The notes under the pieces were generated by a model. The model ran no database searches. It was not told where the DNA came from and was given only the letters and a program-made list of their open reading frames with translations. Position numbers and translations under genes: made by a program. 64,000 nt of DNA from Anaerolineaceae bacterium (lineage in GTDB: Bacteria > Chloroflexota > Anaerolineae > Aggregatilineales > Phototrophicaceae): positions 1,364,001 to 1,428,000 of the forward strand of contig NZXX01000001.1 in NCBI GenBank assembly GCA_002702065.1, in the 5' to 3' direction. Of this stretch, positions 60,026 through 64,000 are shown in pieces. How positions within the stretch are numbered: position 1 is the first letter of the stretch; the number at the start of each line of letters is the position of its first letter.

Positions 60026-61423
60026 ATGCCATATCAACAGGATTACTTCAGCTACTCGACGAATCCTAGGCAGTTCCTTCAAGAAGCCCAGGAATATAAC
60101 AACCATACTGAGACGAGTGGACATCGCGTCCCATTCAGTACTTACTGGTACCATGAGGTCAGCTACCGCAACCTCACTCCACCTCAGCAAAAGTGGTACT
60201 TTTACTGGCGTAGTCAGCTGAGAAGTGGTCGGTTTCTGCCAAATGACTTGAGTTACATATTCTTATACACTTACGAAGTATTGAATCTCGTTGGGTTTGA
60301 GGATGCAGAAAGTGCATACCAACAATTGGTCAGAATCTGGCAACACTATCGCAGTATATCATTGCCGATGGATCGCTATGAGTGGGTTGTGTGGAATCCA
60401 AGACAATATGGCAATGTGCGCATTCATCCAATAGATCGATATCTTGTAGATTGGATCGCTGACTTCGTACGAATCCATAAACTATCCACGAGTGCAATCG
60501 ACTGGTACACATCTGCTTCATCCGAAGGCGCGGTTCTTACCGATCTTCACCTGATGGTTTACTCCTGGCTGAATAGCCGCAAAGCGATAACAGAGATGAA
60601 TAACGACGTGCTGTTTGCACTTGCTAGCTATGACCCCACTTACAACAAATTCTACCAAGTTTTTCACCAGGCTTTTTCACTTGAAGATGTCTATGTTAGG
60701 GCACTATCAGCCATATACAGTTATCTGCAGAGCAGTGGTACGGATATCGCTACTCTTTTTGCCTACAGCCAAGGTACGCATGTTATCAAGCGAACACCAT
60801 TTGAACGCGCACTTCATACGTATTCTCGCAAAAAGATACAGATTTTGCCGATACCACTGCATGTCAACCATGAAACGCTCAAGGTCAATCTAACAGGAAT
60901 CATCAAATATACCGACAATTTGTTTCGCCAACGTGCCGGTTTTTCACCGAAATTACGGGGATTTGAATTGCCGCCCGAATGGGCGACCGCAATCGATAGA
61001 GCATTTGCGATAAGACCTGCACCGATTGAAATTGATTTTTCACATGCGTCCAAGATTTCAGCGGAGTCGGAAGCAATCCGTGCTCGACTCATTGACCAAA
61101 CCGTTGAACCATCAGCCACTAACGCTGACGAAGCTTTAGGTATAGAGCCTCCAATTGATGAAAAGGTTTCGCCTCAGGATCATGAGCAGCATCAGTTTCG
61201 AAAACTGCTCCACGTCTTCCGACAGAATAAGTGGCAAGTTACTGAAGATATTCTACAGTTTGCGTTTGAAGGAGTTTTTGTCAGAGTTCTAATCGATCAA
61301 TTCAACGAATGGGCTTACGATTTGATAGGTGACACGCCAATTGTTGAGGAAACTGATGGGCAGCTTACGTTGCTCGAAGACTACCGAGAGGAAATATCCT
61401 TGTTAGTTGATGATACGTTCTAG
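60026..61423 (+). CDS. TerB-N / TerB-C-like protein
   Basis: 465 residues. PPQQKWYFYWRSQLRSGRFLPNDLSYIFLYTYEVLNLVG is the TerB-N-type block (seen here as successive pieces), followed by a helical middle. A C-terminal helix set (EEISLLVDDTF end) fits TerB-C. TerB-N/C proteins accompany defence-type ATPases and helicases. It converges on the helicase, sharing 21 bases at the 3' ends. Weak ribosome site before the ATG. Confidence 0.7.
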   Translation: MPYQQDYFSYSTNPRQFLQEAQEYNNHTETSGHRVPFSTYWYHEVSYRNLTPPQQKWYFYWRSQLRSGRFLPNDLSYIFLYTYEVLNLVGFEDAESAYQQLVRIWQHYRSISLPMDRYEWVVWNPRQYGNVRIHPIDRYLVDWIADFVRIHKLSTSAIDWYTSASSEGAVLTDLHLMVYSWLNSRKAITEMNNDVLFALASYDPTYNKFYQVFHQAFSLEDVYVRALSAIYSYLQSSGTDIATLFAYSQGTHVIKRTPFERALHTYSRKKIQILPIPLHVNHETLKVNLTGIIKYTDNLFRQRAGFSPKLRGFELPPEWATAIDRAFAIRPAPIEIDFSHASKISAESEAIRARLIDQTVEPSATNADEALGIEPPIDEKVSPQDHEQHQFRKLLHVFRQNKWQVTEDILQFAFEGVFVRVLIDQFNEWAYDLIGDTPIVEETDGQLTLLEDYREEISLLVDDTF

Positions 61424-63682
61424 ACAGTCAACCGCATTTTCTATATCGAGAAAGTCTTTGCAGCATGCCGTGCGAAGAAGCGGTTCAGGCACAAAACGAT
61501 CATATTTGTTCATCTGTAACGCCTGTCTTGGCAGCTTTTCAACGAGCTGCTCCGGTGGCGGTAGGTTGTTCAACAACTTTTTGATATCTGTCACAAATGT
61601 CGAAGCAGACGGCGCTTGAACTTCCAAATAAAACGGTTGTCCCACTGTGCGGATATTGATTCCACTGTATTCCAACAGAAGACAAATCGTGCCCACTATC
61701 TTTGATCCTTTCCATGGCAGTATCATGAATCGGTTACCACCCATGTCCAGGATAGACTTATGGAGCATATCACTTGTGGAGGCCAAATAGCGTGCGCTGG
61801 CAAGGCGTTTGACGGATCGAGGCTGCAAGTAGCCGTAATCCTCACTTTCCGTCAGCACTTCACGAACTCGCTCTAAAATTCTGGTATGTACTGCGGCTCC
61901 ACCGCCAGTCCAATAAGTCTGTGCTTTGCCTCTAACACGTTGAACTTGGATAATCTTCTTATCTTCGTCGATGGCTTCTACTTTCCATGCACGACCAGCT
62001 AAGCGAAATCGATCCCCAACTGCGGGTAATGCCTGTATATTCCCAATTTCTCGGCTACCTTCCCGAACCATATAGCTGGTATCATCTTCAAATGTCGCAT
62101 AGAAACGATAGTTATTTACCATTCGCTCACTAGCTGACCCAACTATGAGACCACCGCCCTCGACATACTCCAGGTGTTCTGTGTCAATCAGGTAGCGCAG
62201 TAGTTCGCGATATTGATCAAAAGTTACCGCTTTGAATGGTGACAAAGACAATACTCGTTCGGCGAGTTCGGGGGGCGTCAACTCAGTCTGAGCGGTGATT
62301 ATGCTCATGGTTTGATGATAGAGGAGGCTGGTAGGAAGAAAAGGAATCTCGGGTGGCTCAATCCATTTCTCTTCCACATAAAGCTGAATAATGGCAATGG
62401 TTTGGAGCAAACCCCAGGGGATTCGCTCACCGAGTGAGGCATCTGCAAGCGGAGCTTCCTCACGAGAATAAAAGTACATCTTAGGTGGATTGCCACGACG
62501 TCCGGATCGTCCTAGTCGCTGTACAAAACTGGAAACAGTGTTCGTAGTATTCACTTGAAGTACTTGATCGAGATTTCCAATGTCAATTCCCAGTTCAAGC
62601 GTCACAGTTGCTGCGACGCAGGTCCGTTTGTCTGGATCGCGCATATCATGTTCCGCGCGTTCCCGCAGCGCTGCCGATATGCTCCCATGATGGACGTAAT
62701 ATTCATCCTCATCTGCGCCCTCGACGCCGGCGATACGCCTCAGGTTATGGATAACTTCTTCCGTTCCATTCCGGCTGTTGGCAAAAATCAACGTCTTTCG
62801 ATTACTGTTCACCATTTTTGCCATGTGATGAAACATCTCATCAGTCTCGTCGAGAGAGAGTTCATCCCTTGGATCAGGTTCTTCCTCCTGAATATCATCG
62901 AGGGTGGCGTCAGATACATTGGATACTGCAATGTCATTTGGCTCAACCTGATCTTGTTCATCATCGATATCGTCATCATCAATGGTGATGAAATGCTCAA
63001 GACCAAGCATCACTTCTCGCCGACCAGCTTTGTCCTCAATAAGCGTTACGGGATAGTCAGTACCGCCGGATAACCACTCCATGGCTAGTGCCGGTTCGCC
63101 GAGTGTTGCCGATAGTCCGATGCGTCTAGCAGGGCGTGATTGGTAGCGAGCGAGGCGCTGTAACTGACACAAAACTTGTCTTCCTCGATCACTGGAAATC
63201 AGGGCATGAACCTCGTCCAAGACTACATACCGAAGATCACCAAACAAGCGACTCAATTCGGTCTGTCGATTGATCTGCATCGCTTCAAGTGACTCTGGTG
63301 TAATCTGCAAGATACCATGACCTGTCCGCAGAAAGCGCTGCTTCTTGCTCTGCGATATGTCTCCGTGCCAGCTTTGGACCGGGATACCACTGTCTTCCAG
63401 CAAGCCATCTAGCCTGTGAAACTGATCGTTGATTAGTGCTTTAAGCGGACCAATATACAGGGCACCAATCGTAGAACTTGGTTGTTCGTAAAGATTCGTG
63501 ATGATGGGTAGAAAGGCTGCCTCTGTTTTGCCACTCGATGTTCCGCTAGTAATCAAGATATGGTTCGATGTGTCTAGTACGGCCTCGATAGCCTCTACCT
63601 GAATCGAATGAAGCTCGCCCCACTTCTCACGATAGATGAATTCTTGTATGAAAGGTGCCAGTCGGTAAAAAGGATGTGTCAT
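61403..63682 (-). CDS. Lhr/BrxHI-like DEAD/DEAH helicase
   Basis: 759 residues. TSGTSSGKTEAAFLPI (motif I), GPLKALINDQF (Ia), VVLDEVHAL (DEVH, II), GLSATLGEP (III), then KTLIFANSRNGTEEV, LELGIDIGNLDQVLQ and QRLGRSGRRG (IV-VI). A C-terminal Lhr-type extension follows. In BREX-related loci (BrxHI) such helicases pair with a BrxD-like ATPase, as here: the two genes overlap by 4 bases. Confidence 0.85.
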   Translation of the reverse strand: MTHPFYRLAPFIQEFIYREKWGELHSIQVEAIEAVLDTSNHILITSGTSSGKTEAAFLPIITNLYEQPSSTIGALYIGPLKALINDQFHRLDGLLEDSGIPVQSWHGDISQSKKQRFLRTGHGILQITPESLEAMQINRQTELSRLFGDLRYVVLDEVHALISSDRGRQVLCQLQRLARYQSRPARRIGLSATLGEPALAMEWLSGGTDYPVTLIEDKAGRREVMLGLEHFITIDDDDIDDEQDQVEPNDIAVSNVSDATLDDIQEEEPDPRDELSLDETDEMFHHMAKMVNSNRKTLIFANSRNGTEEVIHNLRRIAGVEGADEDEYYVHHGSISAALRERAEHDMRDPDKRTCVAATVTLELGIDIGNLDQVLQVNTTNTVSSFVQRLGRSGRRGNPPKMYFYSREEAPLADASLGERIPWGLLQTIAIIQLYVEEKWIEPPEIPFLPTSLLYHQTMSIITAQTELTPPELAERVLSLSPFKAVTFDQYRELLRYLIDTEHLEYVEGGGLIVGSASERMVNNYRFYATFEDDTSYMVREGSREIGNIQALPAVGDRFRLAGRAWKVEAIDEDKKIIQVQRVRGKAQTYWTGGGAAVHTRILERVREVLTESEDYGYLQPRSVKRLASARYLASTSDMLHKSILDMGGNRFMILPWKGSKIVGTICLLLEYSGINIRTVGQPFYLEVQAPSASTFVTDIKKLLNNLPPPEQLVEKLPRQALQMNKYDRFVPEPLLRTACCKDFLDIENAVDCLERIIN

Positions 63683-64000
63683 AACCGAAAGCTCGTGTAG
63701 GGCGATGAATCATCGTCCTCGTCAACAATTTCCGTTTCTGGCGTGAGCGCCTCTGGATCTGCGCCTACTTGCGTAGGTGTAAACTCTTTTCCTCCGACGA
63801 TATCGCTGAATGAGGTCGTTGGATTCTGTTGCATGATATTGAGTATCGCCAGGAAATCCCGTACCACCTCCCGTGGTGTAAGCAGCTGTTCAGCTCCGAT
63901 GCGCTGGCGAACTACATTAAGGAAAAACTCGATCTCGTTATCGGTGACGGTAGGATCATAGCCATAATGAAGCCCGTGGATTTGACGCACTCGCTGGAGG
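63679..64000 (-). CDS. BrxD-like ATPase, C-terminal fragment (continues past the window)
   Basis: Only the last ~107 residues are inside the window; the frame stays open to base 64000. RQIHGLHYGYDP, LNVVRQRIGAEQLLTPREVV, RDFLAILNIMQQ and an acidic tail match the C-terminal end of DUF2791/BrxD-type ATP-binding proteins. The P-loop part lies outside. Overlaps the helicase start by 4 bases. Confidence 0.65.
   Translation of the reverse strand, partial: LQRVRQIHGLHYGYDPTVTDNEIEFFLNVVRQRIGAEQLLTPREVVRDFLAILNIMQQNPTTSFSDIVGGKEFTPTQVGADPEALTPETEIVDEDDDSSPYTSFRL

Overview
The window looks like a bacterial chromosome carrying several layers of integrated mobile DNA. Gene content (two-domain NAD(P)HX repair enzyme, DEDDh-exonuclease/DinG fusion, HAD-DinB fusion, TIR-STAND-WD40 and NACHT-HEAT proteins, very large TPR proteins, serine recombinase with an N-terminal extension) fits Chloroflexota (Anaerolineae-like) best, but this rests on general resemblance and not on a marker gene.

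Layout. (1) 0-15.0 kb: plasmid- or ICE-like accessory block. A Cys-rich protein lies inside a ~105-bp inverted repeat, with TATA-rich palindromic operators shared with a small HTH protein. Next come a PD-(D/E)xK-like protein, a small anchored acidic protein, a pentapeptide-repeat membrane protein and a TIR-NTPase-WD40 sensor. A leftward operon follows (replication-initiator-like protein with five iterons inside its gene, ParA, ParB-like, hypothetical, ASCH, small protein, winged HTH), and the block ends with a tyrosine integrase. (2) 15.1-26.6 kb: chromosomal core (small membrane proteins, nnr, polyprenyl synthase, histidine kinase, HAD-DinB, dinG, class III aminotransferase, lipoprotein) ending in tRNA-Asp(GTC). 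(3) 26.7-34.9 kb: island at the tRNA-Asp 3' end, with a frameshifted serine recombinase, a second partition operon with 8-bp centromere-like repeats, a GC-rich structured non-coding tract, and two nuclease-like proteins. (4) 34.9-44.75 kb: a second island, in tandem. It is bounded by two ~107-bp direct repeats that end in tRNA 3'-end remnants, and its only convincing genes are a membrane NACHT-HEAT protein and a 1,721-aa membrane-TPR protein. (5) 44.85-50.3 kb: mobilisation/replication module (hairpins, membrane protein, mini zinc protein, HUH-type relaxase-like protein, RHH protein, prim-pol/DUF3987 gene broken by an in-frame stop, HU-like protein behind an inverted array of 8-bp repeats). 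(6) 50.3-64 kb: accessory genes. These are a radical SAM protein with three tandem paralogues sharing a conserved N-terminus, an RNA-repair cassette hen1-(unknown 699-aa gene)-pnkp with hen1 frameshifted, and a BREX-like set (TerB-type protein, Lhr/BrxHI-like helicase, partial BrxD-like ATPase).

How it fits together. The 15-26.6 kb core is flanked by mobile DNA on both sides. The tRNA-Asp gene is the anchor for two successive islands, and the recombinase reading frame runs into the antisense of the tRNA. Conflict-type genes (TIR-STAND, NACHT-HEAT plus TPR, several PD-(D/E)xK proteins, RNA repair, BREX-like genes) dominate the cargo. The strongest candidates for something undescribed are the two-gene NACHT-HEAT/TM-TPR cassette, the hen1-X-pnkp trio, the radical SAM/three-paralogue operon, and the recurring short DNA repeats placed inside or beside replication and partition genes. 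Two frameshifts (serine recombinase, hen1) and one nonsense codon (prim-pol) may be real decay or assembly errors.
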